DNA of 64,000 nucleotides from Bacteroidia bacterium. Lineage in GTDB: Bacteria > Bacteroidota > Bacteroidia > J057. Under the pieces are notes generated by a model. It saw nothing but the letters and a program-made list of their open reading frames with translations. It was not told where the DNA came from and searched no databases. Location: contig JAWPMV010000005.1 in the NCBI GenBank assembly GCA_033391075.1, positions 310,001 through 374,000 of the forward strand, given 5' to 3'. Both the position numbers and the translations under genes were made by a program. Shown one piece after another: positions 52,970 through 61,649 of the stretch; within the stretch, counting starts at the first letter, position 1; the number at the start of each line of letters is the position of its first letter.

Positions 52970-54487
52970 ATGAAAAGCTCGGCATTCCTTTTCCTTTCCC
53001 TACTGCTACTGATAGCAACGAATTGTAGTCAAGTAAAAAAGACTCCACCTAATATTGTCATTATCTATGCGGATGATATGGGCTATGGCGACCTAAATTG
53101 CCAGAACCCACAGTCAAAAATTCCCACTCCAAATCTCGACAAACTGGCTTCAGAAGGCATGCGATTTACCGATGCACATAGCTCGTCGGGCATTTGTTCT
53201 CCGAGTCGCTTTGCTTTACTCACAGGTAGCTATCATTGGCGGAGACAACATGGAATTGTGGGGGCATTTGGCAAACCCTTTTTCAAAGATACAGACATTA
53301 GCCTGGCACAGTTATTAAAAAGCAGGGGTTATTCCACAGCTTGTATAGGTAAATGGCATCTGGGATGGAATTGGGAATTTAAAAATCCTCCCTCGGGCAA
53401 AGTCAAGCAGTGGGGGAAAATGCGGGAATTTTACCTTCCTGAAGACATTGACTGGACAAAAGCCATTAGCGGGGGACCTCTGGATCGCGGTTTTGATTAT
53501 TACTTTGGTGACGGCACCATAAATTTTCCTCCCTACGCATGGGTCGAAAATGATCGACTTATCGAAGCGCCCACAGAAGAAATGGACATTCAGGACATAG
53601 GTTTCGAAACCAAAGAAGGGAACTGGGAATTTCGACCTGGTCCAAAGGTAAAAGATTGGAATCCCTATGATGTTTTACCCAGCCTGATCAAAAAAACAGT
53701 TGAATGGATAAATGAGCAGGATAGTGAAAAGCCCTTCTTCCTTTATTTTGCCCTCCCCTCCCCCCACGCCCCTATCATTCCAAATGACGAATTTGATGGA
53801 AGCTCTCAGGCGGGTGCCTATGGTGATTTTATGGTTCAAACGGATTGGGTTGCTGGTGAACTATTGAAGGCACTCAAGGAGAAAGGATTGGAAGAAAACA
53901 CGATCGTCATATTCAGTGCTGATAATGGACCTGAGGCTTATGCCTGGGCACGCGCTGAGAAATACGGACATTTCAGCATGGGGGATTTTCGAGGCTTAAA
54001 GCGTGATGTTTGGGAAGGAGGGCATCATGTTCCTTTTATTGTTAAGTGGCCGGGGAAAGTAGAAGCGAATGCTATTTCGAATGAGTTAATTTCACAAATT
54101 GATATAATGGCAACGGTCGCGAGTATAGTGGGCATAGAATTACCAGAAGGTGCAGCTCCTGATAGTTATGATTTCAGGAACGTGCTTTTGGGTAAAGATT
54201 ATAGCTCGCCGATTCGAGAAGCTACGATTCACAATACCTATAAATCTATTTGGGGGATTAGAAAAGGAGATTGGCTATATATCAATGATTCGACCGCAGG
54301 ACACAGAAAATTGCCTGCATCCTTCAAGGAACTCAGAGGCTATAAGGATTTTAGTACACAGGGGCTCCTGTTCAATATGCGTGATGATCCCGAACAGCGG
54401 ATCAACCTCTATGAAGAATTTCCCGAGAAAATCTCTTCATTGGACAGCTTGCTTCAGGAATATCGCAAGGCAAGTGCTGAGGACTAG
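52970..54487 (+). CDS. S1-type sulfatase, exported
   Basis: A 505-aa protein with a lipobox (ATNC, Cys19). The sulfatase signature is complete: [16 protein letters not shown] near 24-40, [13 protein letters not shown] near 73-86 with Cys76 as the formylglycine position, GKWHLGW near 126, and DNGPE near 323. It cleaves sulfate esters from a polysaccharide or small molecule. The maturation enzyme is not obvious in the window, because the SUMF1-like protein at 12259 lacks the Cys pair. Confidence 0.88.
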   Translation: MKSSAFLFLSLLLLIATNCSQVKKTPPNIVIIYADDMGYGDLNCQNPQSKIPTPNLDKLASEGMRFTDAHSSSGICSPSRFALLTGSYHWRRQHGIVGAFGKPFFKDTDISLAQLLKSRGYSTACIGKWHLGWNWEFKNPPSGKVKQWGKMREFYLPEDIDWTKAISGGPLDRGFDYYFGDGTINFPPYAWVENDRLIEAPTEEMDIQDIGFETKEGNWEFRPGPKVKDWNPYDVLPSLIKKTVEWINEQDSEKPFFLYFALPSPHAPIIPNDEFDGSSQAGAYGDFMVQTDWVAGELLKALKEKGLEENTIVIFSADNGPEAYAWARAEKYGHFSMGDFRGLKRDVWEGGHHVPFIVKWPGKVEANAISNELISQIDIMATVASIVGIELPEGAAPDSYDFRNVLLGKDYSSPIREATIHNTYKSIWGIRKGDWLYINDSTAGHRKLPASFKELRGYKDFSTQGLLFNMRDDPEQRINLYEEFPEKISSLDSLLQEYRKASAED

Positions 54488-54586
54488 GTCTGCAAGGCTT
54501 AAGCCTACATTTATGCTTCCTCGCCCCGGAGGATTGACTTGATATTTGAGGCGAATTTGAGGATATTTATCCTGAACGAAAACGCA

Positions 54587-54726
54587 ATGCCTTCCACCTA
54601 TAATTTCAAGAATTTTCTTATTAACGGTAGCTTTTCGTTTTCGGGTTAGCGGGAGAAATCGGCCCTGAGAGCCTGGGAGAAGAGGATAATAAGAGCTAAA
54701 CGAAATAAATCGTATACACTGATGTT
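54587..54726 (+). repeat. leader B: attI-like platform before cassette array 2
   Basis: Homologous to leader A (19202-19343), best over the last 80 nt, and also ending in GATG|TT at the first cassette crossover (GTTAGAGGC, 54724-54732). The peptide frame of leader A is broken here. The region 54488-54735 contains no gene. Confidence 0.55.
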
Positions 54727-54735
54727 AGAGGCAAG

Positions 54736-56112
54736 GGTAGTGTTTCACCAAGTGTGTCATCGATTAATTGGCTAAACATTTTTTCCGGGAAAAGGCCTTC
54801 AAAAAGACCAGGTCTTTTCCTGGGGAAAATGAGCGTGAGGGTCATAAGTCAAGTTTGAGCCTATCGCCAAAGATAATGGATAATTTAGACAAGGTCTGGT
54901 TCCAGTTGTGGACAGGCCTTGTCCATTTTTTGGTAACATCATTTTGTACCAGGTAGAGTAATTTCATCAAGCCCTCATCAGAGGTAAAGGCCCCTTTGGT
55001 TTTGGTAACCTTCCTTAGCTGACGATTAAATCCTTCGACGATATTTGTGGTATAAATAATCCTACGGATCTCATAGGTATACTGGAAATATTTGCTCAAA
55101 TGTTCCCAGTTCCTTCGCCAGGAATCGATGATGGCTGGATACTTCTTTCCCCAGTTGGCTTCCAGCATATCGAGGTTGCGCTCAGCCAGATCTAGATTGG
55201 AAGCCTGATAGACCGTTTTTAACTCCTTGATAAAGGCTCGGGTATCATTCCAGGCCAAGTACTTCTTCGAGTTACGGATCTGGTGGACGATACACAGTTG
55301 AACCTCGGTCTTAGGGAAGATACTTTCGATGGCCTGGGTAAAGCCCGAGAGATTGTCTATGCAAGCAATGAAGATGTCCTCAACGCCTCTGTTTTGTAGG
55401 TCTGTGAGCACCTGGAGCCAGAATTTTGAGCTTTCTCCGCCTACTTCTCCCAGATAAAGACCCATAACTTCTTTGTAGCCCTCCTGAGTCAAGCCCAGCA
55501 CACAATATACCGCCTTGGTTACCACTCGCCCCTCAACACGCACTTTGTAATGGATCGCATCCATCCAAACGATTGGATAAACCGCTTCCAAAGCCCGACC
55601 TTTCCATTCCTGCAAAAGCGGCAATACTTTGTCTGTAATCCGGCTAATCGCTGCGGTCGATACTTCCAGGCCATACATCTCTTCGAGATAATCACGGATA
55701 TTGCCATAGCTTGAACCTCGTGCATAAAGGGCCAGAATCTGACGGTCTATATCTTCTCCCAGGGTTCTTTTGCGCTTGGGAAGTAGTTTGGGAGAGAAGC
55801 TCCCATCTCGATCTCTGGGCGGAGAGATTTCAACTTCCCCTAAGGAAGTCTTTACTCGCTTTTTTCCCCGGCCATTTTTTCGATTGCCTTTAGGACCTTC
55901 ATCTAGATGAGTTTCCAACTCTCCCACTAGACTCTCTTCTAAAAAGTCTTTCAGTAAGGAAGTCAAGGCTCCCTCTTTGCCTAGAAGGCTACCTCCGGAT
56001 TGTAATTTCTCCCGGGCTTCCTCTTTAAATTTTTCGTAATCAAATTTCTCTTTTGCCATTGTATGTCAAGTTAAGTAGTTTCTAACTTTGACACACTTTG
56101 GGAAACAGTCTC
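54736..56112 (-). mobile_element. IS256-family element, copy 1 (1377 bp)
   Basis: Ends GGTAGTGTTTCACC... and ...GGGAAACAGTCTC form 24-bp imperfect inverted repeats (18 of 24 match). An 8-bp target duplication GAGGCAAG flanks it (54728-54735 and 56113-56120). It is identical in length and, as far as I compared, in sequence to copy 2. It sits 4 nt inside the first cassette of array 2. Confidence 0.92.
54842..56059 (-). CDS. IS256-family transposase (Transposase_mut), copy 1
   Basis: A 405-aa protein with the mutator-type DDE core: Asp167 (VWMDAIHYK), Asp235 (ACIDNLSGF) and Glu342 (NIVEGFNRQLRKVTKTKG). The region IVHQIRNSKKY is also typical. The length is normal, and the protein is identical to copy 2, so it should be active. 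Confidence 0.95.
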   Translation of the reverse strand: MAKEKFDYEKFKEEAREKLQSGGSLLGKEGALTSLLKDFLEESLVGELETHLDEGPKGNRKNGRGKKRVKTSLGEVEISPPRDRDGSFSPKLLPKRKRTLGEDIDRQILALYARGSSYGNIRDYLEEMYGLEVSTAAISRITDKVLPLLQEWKGRALEAVYPIVWMDAIHYKVRVEGRVVTKAVYCVLGLTQEGYKEVMGLYLGEVGGESSKFWLQVLTDLQNRGVEDIFIACIDNLSGFTQAIESIFPKTEVQLCIVHQIRNSKKYLAWNDTRAFIKELKTVYQASNLDLAERNLDMLEANWGKKYPAIIDSWRRNWEHLSKYFQYTYEIRRIIYTTNIVEGFNRQLRKVTKTKGAFTSDEGLMKLLYLVQNDVTKKWTRPVHNWNQTLSKLSIIFGDRLKLDL

Positions 56113-56141
56113 GAGGCAAGCAAGAAAAAAGAAATATAAAA

Positions 56142-57071
56142 ATGATTAAATACATTAAATATTTAACCTTTCTAACTTTCGTTTTGGGAGGAATTAATTA
56201 TTCTTCAAATAAGAGTTTAGTAAAAAATGAAAAACCAAGAATCAAATCAATAAAAAGTTCAAGTCATTCTGCTGATTTAGAAAATAATAACTCCAATAAT
56301 GGTAAAGCATATACTTTAAAAGAATATGACATCAAAGGGAATCTGATAAAGAGTGAGCAATATGACATGAACGGAAATCTTAAATGGAGGTATTTAAACG
56401 AATATGATGATTATGGAAATCAAATCAATTCAAGTTCATACTCATCTTCTTCTCGAATAAATACGGTCACAAAATCAGAATATGTTTATGATAGCAATGG
56501 AAATATTTTAAAGAAATTTCACCAATCTGGTAATGAATATCGTCCAAATAAAAGTGTGTCTGAATCTGAGTATTTTTATAAAAATGGAAATTTAATAAGA
56601 GAGGTTCGTAAGGAAGTATCTCTTGGAAAAGAAGAAACGATTAGCAAAAAGTATAAATACAATGAATTTAATTCCATTGATAGTATTTATATTTTCAGAG
56701 ATGAACATCTTTCAGAAACAACAGCTTTCAACTACAATGATAATGGTTTATTATTAGAAACTTTAAAAGTTACATATCCTAAAGGTGGCAATCCTAAATA
56801 TATAAAAGTGACTAAAAAGTTTGATGGAGCAAATAACACTATATTAGAAATTGCTGAAGACCCTACTGGATATTACTACAAAAAGGAATTCGAGTTTAAT
56901 TCTCTTGGTTTAGAAACTAAATTTAAAGAATACAAAAAAAACGGAGAAATAATAACTGATGATTCATTTGAATATACATTAGATGAATATCAGAATTGGA
57001 TTAAATCGAAAAGATATTCTTTTGGAAAAAGTGATTGGATTAGTAAAAGAGAAATTGAATATCATAAATAA
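56142..57071 (+). CDS. secreted YD-repeat-like protein, cassette A
   Basis: The ATG at 56142 begins a signal peptide-like leader (MIKYIKYLTFLTFVLGG); the longer frame from 56088 starts inside the IS. The 309-aa product has repeated strands of the form YDxNGNxxK (EYDIKGNLIKSEQYDMNGNL, VYDSNGNILKK, FYKNGNLIREV), as in RHS/YD-repeat proteins but without the toxin part. The function is unknown. The IS copy sits between the cassette start and this gene, and may have displaced its promoter. Confidence 0.65.
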   Translation: MIKYIKYLTFLTFVLGGINYSSNKSLVKNEKPRIKSIKSSSHSADLENNNSNNGKAYTLKEYDIKGNLIKSEQYDMNGNLKWRYLNEYDDYGNQINSSSYSSSSRINTVTKSEYVYDSNGNILKKFHQSGNEYRPNKSVSESEYFYKNGNLIREVRKEVSLGKEETISKKYKYNEFNSIDSIYIFRDEHLSETTAFNYNDNGLLLETLKVTYPKGGNPKYIKVTKKFDGANNTILEIAEDPTGYYYKKEFEFNSLGLETKFKEYKKNGEIITDDSFEYTLDEYQNWIKSKRYSFGKSDWISKREIEYHK

Positions 57072-57076
57072 AGCCA

Positions 57077-57148
57077 GCCTCTAACAATCGATAAAAATCC
57101 ATTGCCTCCATTCGTCGGCATCGGTTTTTATCGGGAACGTTGTGGTGC
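57077..57148 (+). other. attC-like site B1
   Basis: R'' GCCTCTAAC (57077-57085) is the exact complement of GTTAGAGGC at 54724. L'' CGATAAAAA (57089-57097) and L' TTTTTATCG (57125-57133) pair perfectly. R' is GTTGTGGTGC (57139-57148). This is the clearest site of array 2. Confidence 0.85.
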
Positions 57149-57175
57149 AATAAAACAATGTGCTAACCTAAAAAA

Positions 57176-57748
57176 ATGAACATTGAAATTAAATCAATTG
57201 GCTGGGATCAATTAGAGGAGTACGCTAAAATTCCCATATCATTTGAAGTTAAATCGATCCTAGAGGTATCCTTCCAAAGTAATGGCATTAATGGAATTGG
57301 TATTGTGGAAACAGAAATTGAATCTCCCTTTCTTAAAGACTATGACGACTCTGAAACCCCTGATGATTGGGCTAAGCAATGGGATATTAAAAATTGGGGG
57401 CTTTTTGTTGCAATAAATAACAAATCAGAAGTAATAGCTGGAATAACAATTGCCCATAAAACCCAAGGTCTTAATATGCTGGAAGGAAGAAATGATTTAG
57501 CTGTTATTTGGGACCTTAGAGTAAAGCCGAAGTATCGAAATAATGGTGTCGGGACATTATTGTTTCAGCAAGCTATTGATTTCTCACAAAGGGAAAAGTG
57601 TAAAACAATTAAAATAGAAACACAAAATAACAATGTAAATGCTTGTCGTTTTTATGCTAAACAAAATTGTTATCTCGGTGGAATTCATGCAAATGCATAC
57701 GAAGAATTTCCATCTGAAATTCAATTTCTTTTCTATAAAAACATTTAG
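57176..57748 (+). CDS. GNAT-family acetyltransferase, cassette B
   Basis: A 190-aa protein. The acetyl-CoA loop is VKPKYRNNGVGTLLF near 120-134, and the C-terminal IKIETQNNNVNACRFYAKQ with YEEFPSE resembles streptothricin acetyltransferase (Sat) proteins, which are classic integron cassette genes. The resemblance is moderate, so a drug substrate is only a possibility. It is followed at 57797 by the interrupted attC-like site. Confidence 0.8.
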   Translation: MNIEIKSIGWDQLEEYAKIPISFEVKSILEVSFQSNGINGIGIVETEIESPFLKDYDDSETPDDWAKQWDIKNWGLFVAINNKSEVIAGITIAHKTQGLNMLEGRNDLAVIWDLRVKPKYRNNGVGTLLFQQAIDFSQREKCKTIKIETQNNNVNACRFYAKQNCYLGGIHANAYEEFPSEIQFLFYKNI

Positions 57749-57828
57749 ATACCAGGATTAACATTAAGAATGATTAAAGGAATAAAGATTAAAACTGCAC
57801 AAAACAGTACCTATCCCCTATTCTCCGC

Positions 57829-59205
57829 GGTAGTGTTTCACCAAGTGTGTCATCGATTAATTGGCTAAACATTTTTTCCGGGAAAAGGCCTTCAAAAAGA
57901 CCAGGTCTTTTCCTGGGGAAAATGAGCGTGAGGGTCATAAGTCAAGTTTGAGCCTATCGCCAAAGATAATGGATAATTTAGACAAGGTCTGGTTCCAGTT
58001 GTGGACAGGCCTTGTCCATTTTTTGGTAACATCATTTTGTACCAGGTAGAGTAATTTCATCAAGCCCTCATCAGAGGTAAAGGCCCCTTTGGTTTTGGTA
58101 ACCTTCCTTAGCTGACGATTAAATCCTTCGACGATATTTGTGGTATAAATAATCCTACGGATCTCATAGGTATACTGGAAATATTTGCTCAAATGTTCCC
58201 AGTTCCTTCGCCAGGAATCGATGATGGCTGGATACTTCTTTCCCCAGTTGGCTTCCAGCATATCGAGGTTGCGCTCAGCCAGATCTAGATTGGAAGCCTG
58301 ATAGACCGTTTTTAACTCCTTGATAAAGGCTCGGGTATCATTCCAGGCCAAGTACTTCTTCGAGTTACGGATCTGGTGGACGATACACAGTTGAACCTCG
58401 GTCTTAGGGAAGATACTTTCGATGGCCTGGGTAAAGCCCGAGAGATTGTCTATGCAAGCAATGAAGATGTCCTCAACGCCTCTGTTTTGTAGGTCTGTGA
58501 GCACCTGGAGCCAGAATTTTGAGCTTTCTCCGCCTACTTCTCCCAGATAAAGACCCATAACTTCTTTGTAGCCCTCCTGAGTCAAGCCCAGCACACAATA
58601 TACCGCCTTGGTTACCACTCGCCCCTCAACACGCACTTTGTAATGGATCGCATCCATCCAAACGATTGGATAAACCGCTTCCAAAGCCCGACCTTTCCAT
58701 TCCTGCAAAAGCGGCAATACTTTGTCTGTAATCCGGCTAATCGCTGCGGTCGATACTTCCAGGCCATACATCTCTTCGAGATAATCACGGATATTGCCAT
58801 AGCTTGAACCTCGTGCATAAAGGGCCAGAATCTGACGGTCTATATCTTCTCCCAGGGTTCTTTTGCGCTTGGGAAGTAGTTTGGGAGAGAAGCTCCCATC
58901 TCGATCTCTGGGCGGAGAGATTTCAACTTCCCCTAAGGAAGTCTTTACTCGCTTTTTTCCCCGGCCATTTTTTCGATTGCCTTTAGGACCTTCATCTAGA
59001 TGAGTTTCCAACTCTCCCACTAGACTCTCTTCTAAAAAGTCTTTCAGTAAGGAAGTCAAGGCTCCCTCTTTGCCTAGAAGGCTACCTCCGGATTGTAATT
59101 TCTCCCGGGCTTCCTCTTTAAATTTTTCGTAATCAAATTTCTCTTTTGCCATTGTATGTCAAGTTAAGTAGTTTCTAACTTTGACACACTTTGGGAAACA
59201 GTCTC
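57829..59205 (-). mobile_element. IS256-family element, copy 2 (1377 bp)
   Basis: Same ends and length as copy 1. The 8-bp target duplication is TTCTCCGC (57821-57828 and 59206-59213). It is inserted within an attC-like site. The identity of the two copies points to recent transposition. Confidence 0.92.
57935..59152 (-). CDS. IS256-family transposase (Transposase_mut), copy 2
   Basis: A 405-aa protein identical to that of copy 1, with the same DDE residues (Asp167, Asp235, Glu342). Confidence 0.95.
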   Translation of the reverse strand: MAKEKFDYEKFKEEAREKLQSGGSLLGKEGALTSLLKDFLEESLVGELETHLDEGPKGNRKNGRGKKRVKTSLGEVEISPPRDRDGSFSPKLLPKRKRTLGEDIDRQILALYARGSSYGNIRDYLEEMYGLEVSTAAISRITDKVLPLLQEWKGRALEAVYPIVWMDAIHYKVRVEGRVVTKAVYCVLGLTQEGYKEVMGLYLGEVGGESSKFWLQVLTDLQNRGVEDIFIACIDNLSGFTQAIESIFPKTEVQLCIVHQIRNSKKYLAWNDTRAFIKELKTVYQASNLDLAERNLDMLEANWGKKYPAIIDSWRRNWEHLSKYFQYTYEIRRIIYTTNIVEGFNRQLRKVTKTKGAFTSDEGLMKLLYLVQNDVTKKWTRPVHNWNQTLSKLSIIFGDRLKLDL

Positions 59206-59344
59206 TTCTCCGCCAAGGCTACGAACTAGGCATAGCCAGCCTTTAGGCATAATGCAATTATTTGTCATTGCCTTCGAAACCCCACAGAAGTTCTAGTGTT
59301 TCAATTTAATTTGTAGTCTTGGCAAATCTGTTTATACCATAAAA

Positions 59345-59372
59345 AAGCCCGACACCATGTATCGGACTTTTC
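59345..59372 (-). terminator. terminator downstream of the SDR/SRPBCC operon
   Basis: Stem AAGTCCGA/TCGGGCTT (minus strand, one G-U pair) with a short loop, followed by a T-run on the minus strand. It lies 45 nt after the SDR stop. Confidence 0.65.
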
Positions 59373-59417
59373 GTTTATGAATCTGGACAGACTCTCTTTT
59401 TCTAAGAGTAAATTATA

Positions 59418-60167
59418 CTACGATCCATATCCAGCAAATTGTTGCTCTACAGCTTTTGGGTTCGAAGCATAAAATTCACCTATCTGTTTTGACATTATGT
59501 CTGGGAACATGTCTTCTACACCATCAATTAAACCTTGAGCTAAATTACTCGCTACGTTTTCCGGAGAGTCCTTTTCAACATCCACACCGGCAGCCATATC
59601 AGTATCGATCGGACCGGGGTAGACCCCCATTACCAGAACATTATCCTTAGCCAGTTCACCACGCATTCCTTGCGTAATACTGTGCACCGCTGCTTTACTA
59701 ACAGAATAAGTCGAAGCCAATGGCATATTTGCCAATCCCGCTACAGATGAAAAATTTACTATAGCTGTTGGGCTTTCTTTCTTCAGCGGTCTAATTAAAG
59801 CATTGGACAAATGCACCAATCCCCAAACATTAACTTTTAGGACATCAGCTAAATTGCTGCTTACGTCATCAGATAATATTTGGCCCCAAGAAGAAATTCC
59901 TGCATTATTCACCAAAATGTCCAAATCTTCGACTTGTGAAGCGGCTTTAGTTATAGAATTGATGTCGGTAACATCCAATTGCAGGGGTACCAACCTATCT
60001 CCATACTCTTGTTTTAGTTTGTCTAACTTGGATACATCTCGAGCACCAGCATAAACCTTTTGCACCCCTCTTTCTAACAGTTCAATGGTAATTGCTTTTC
60101 CAATTCCTCTATTAGATCCACTTATGAAAGCGATTTTCCCTGCAGGGTTTACTTTTACTTCTGTCAT
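59418..60167 (-). CDS. SDR-family oxidoreductase, cassette C
   Basis: A 249-aa classical SDR: cofactor loop SGSNRGIG (16-23), NNAG (87-90), Ser around 141, and Tyr154-x3-Lys158 (YSVSK). No membrane segment. It is downstream of an SRPBCC gene and divergent from TetR at 60844, so the likely module is TetR controlling SRPBCC and SDR. The substrate is unknown. Confidence 0.88.
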   Translation of the reverse strand: MTEVKVNPAGKIAFISGSNRGIGKAITIELLERGVQKVYAGARDVSKLDKLKQEYGDRLVPLQLDVTDINSITKAASQVEDLDILVNNAGISSWGQILSDDVSSNLADVLKVNVWGLVHLSNALIRPLKKESPTAIVNFSSVAGLANMPLASTYSVSKAAVHSITQGMRGELAKDNVLVMGVYPGPIDTDMAAGVDVEKDSPENVASNLAQGLIDGVEDMFPDIMSKQIGEFYASNPKAVEQQFAGYGS

Positions 60168-60229
60168 ATTTATTTGATTTTTTTATTAAAGAATCATAGA
60201 AAGTCGGGCTCTGGATTTGTTTAAGGAGT

Positions 60230-60757
60230 TCAGGCACCCAGAACTACTTTAGCCTTTTCCATGGCTTCGGTTTTCCGAGGATGGGGCTTAGCTGTTTCAA
60301 CATAGTGCTTGAACTCCTCGCTAAGTTCTTTCCACGCCTTGAACATGCCTATTCGAAGCATAGGCCACAACACATAGGCCCAAGACTTAATCTTTGCCCC
60401 ATAAATCCATTTAATTGTCGAACCACCATCACTGTCCTGGACTACTGAGAAGTCGAGAGAATTGTACTTTATGGGAAAAGCTCCTGATACATTGAGTATG
60501 TCAACTCGAACGATGCAAGTTTTGGCTGTCTCGTCATATGCGATAAACCGTTCTGAAGCTTTCATACCTGAACCATCTGGTTTCATTTCTATGATTCGGC
60601 CTGTCGACTTCGCTCCATCAAACAATTTTCCCTCTCCATTAGAATAGGATTTTGAAGCTGCTGCCATCCATTGATCTGCATAATCAAACTGATGGGCAAA
60701 CAATTTCCATACTTCATCAGCCGTGGCCTTGGTCTTCATTCTTATGTTTAATTCCAT
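60230..60757 (-). CDS. SRPBCC family protein, cassette C
   Basis: A 175-aa protein: starts MELNIRMKTKATADEVWKLFAH, the usual first strand and helix of START/polyketide-cyclase-like folds, and contains the strand GGSTIKWIYGAKI and a long helix near 140-160. It is the first gene of the operon with the SDR, 62 nt apart. It probably binds a hydrophobic ligand. Confidence 0.78.
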   Translation of the reverse strand: MELNIRMKTKATADEVWKLFAHQFDYADQWMAAASKSYSNGEGKLFDGAKSTGRIIEMKPDGSGMKASERFIAYDETAKTCIVRVDILNVSGAFPIKYNSLDFSVVQDSDGGSTIKWIYGAKIKSWAYVLWPMLRIGMFKAWKELSEEFKHYVETAKPHPRKTEAMEKAKVVLGA

Positions 60758-60766
60758 TGTATATTC

Positions 60767-60788
60767 ATTTGTAATGATCGGTACAAAT
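60767..60788. promoter_or_regulatory. TetR operator 1
   Basis: ATTTGTA-ATGATCGG-TACAAAT, perfect 7-bp arms with an 8-nt spacer, in the divergent promoter region. Its right half overlaps a minus-strand -7 box TACATTTG (60784-60791) for the SRPBCC/SDR operon. Confidence 0.75.
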
Positions 60789-60798
60789 GTAACAATTT

Positions 60799-60820
60799 AT
60801 TTGTAATACACGGTACAAAT
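60799..60820. promoter_or_regulatory. TetR operator 2
   Basis: ATTTGTA-ATACACGG-TACAAAT, the same 7-bp arms and spacer length as operator 1, centred 32 bp away (about three helical turns). It lies directly upstream of the TetR -7 box. Confidence 0.75.
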
Positions 60821-60831
60821 AATATTTTTTT

Positions 60832-60839
60832 TATCTTTG
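60832..60839 (+). promoter_or_regulatory. -7 box TATCTTTG for the TetR gene
   Basis: An exact TAnnTTTG match ending 4 nt before the start codon, which places the predicted transcription start at or next to the ATG, so the mRNA may be leaderless. Confidence 0.55.
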
Positions 60840-60843
60840 GACT

Positions 60844-61407
60844 ATGCCAAAATTTGAATTGTTCGACAGAAATGAGGTCATGGAAAAAGCCACCAACTTG
60901 TTTTGGGTTAAGGGATATGAGGCCACTTCTATGAATGACTTGACCCAGGAAATTGGTATTGGTAAGGGAAGTCTCTATAACAGTTTTGGTAGCAAAAGGA
61001 AACTTTTTGATGCTTGTTTGTCGATGTATCGCGAGGGCGGTATTCAGGTGATATCACAGGTATTAAATAGTGAAAGCGACCCCATTTTGGGAATTAGAAA
61101 ATTTTTAGATTTTCAAACCGAGAATCTCCTACTCGATCCATATTCTAAAGGATGTTTGCTTGCCAATACAAGTGCAGAAATGGCGCATGACAAAGAAATA
61201 TCGGATTTTCTATTGGAGAATAATCAAATTCTGAAGTCGAAAATAGTTGATTATTTGTCGGGTACTCATCTCTCTGACCAGGCTGAAGCAATAGGAGATG
61301 CTATTCTAATTTACACGACTGGAGTAACGATTATAACCAAATTCATGAAAGATCCAGCACGTCTTAAGGCGTCTAACGAGTTATTTCTTAAGTCTATTCA
61401 AAATTGA
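60844..61407 (+). CDS. TetR/AcrR-family regulator, cassette C
   Basis: A 187-aa protein with the N-terminal TetR helix-turn-helix (TSMNDLTQEIGIGKGSLYNSF, about 26-46) and a helical ligand domain. It is divergent from the SRPBCC-SDR operon, with two identical-arm operators in the 86-nt gap. It most likely represses both directions. Confidence 0.88.
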   Translation: MPKFELFDRNEVMEKATNLFWVKGYEATSMNDLTQEIGIGKGSLYNSFGSKRKLFDACLSMYREGGIQVISQVLNSESDPILGIRKFLDFQTENLLLDPYSKGCLLANTSAEMAHDKEISDFLLENNQILKSKIVDYLSGTHLSDQAEAIGDAILIYTTGVTIITKFMKDPARLKASNELFLKSIQN

Positions 61408-61435
61408 AATGGACTCAAAATTGGAGTGAAAACTA

Positions 61436-61504
61436 TGCATAACAAAATGTAAAAGGAATAGCTTCCTAGTGTCAGTCACTACTCTTATACACAACATTAG
61501 CTGC
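61436..61504 (+). other. attC-like site B3
   Basis: R'' TGCATAAC (61436-61443), a small GGAA/TTCC hairpin at 61455-61466, an AATGT/ACATT pair, and R' ATTAGCTGC (61496-61504), with A in place of G. R' pairs with ACAGCTAAT at 62745 (8 of 9). Confidence 0.5.
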
Positions 61505-61649
61505 AATAAAATTTTAAAAAATGGCAAAATTCTGAGAAGACAGTTCAGATAATTGGAGAATATTTCCCCACGATAGTTGGAACAAAAATCTACATGCGAG
61601 CAGCTTATTTTTTAATTTATCCTTCCTTTTAAACAATGACCAACGCATT

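Larger units (their letters stand above)
57797..59249 (+). other. attC-like site B2, interrupted by IS256 copy 2
   Basis: R'' GCACAAAAC and L'' CTATCCCCTA (57811-57820) lie left of the IS; L' TAGGCATAG (59227-59235) and a probable R' CTTTAGGCA (59241-59249) lie to its right. Removing the IS and one copy of the 8-bp TSD gives a stem-loop of about 70 nt with the TTCTCCGC block seen in site 1 (ACTCCGCT). Confidence 0.55.

Noticed and set aside
56088-56141. Extended N-terminus of the YD-repeat-like protein
   Set aside because: It begins inside the right end of IS256 copy 1; the ATG at 56142 starts a signal peptide.
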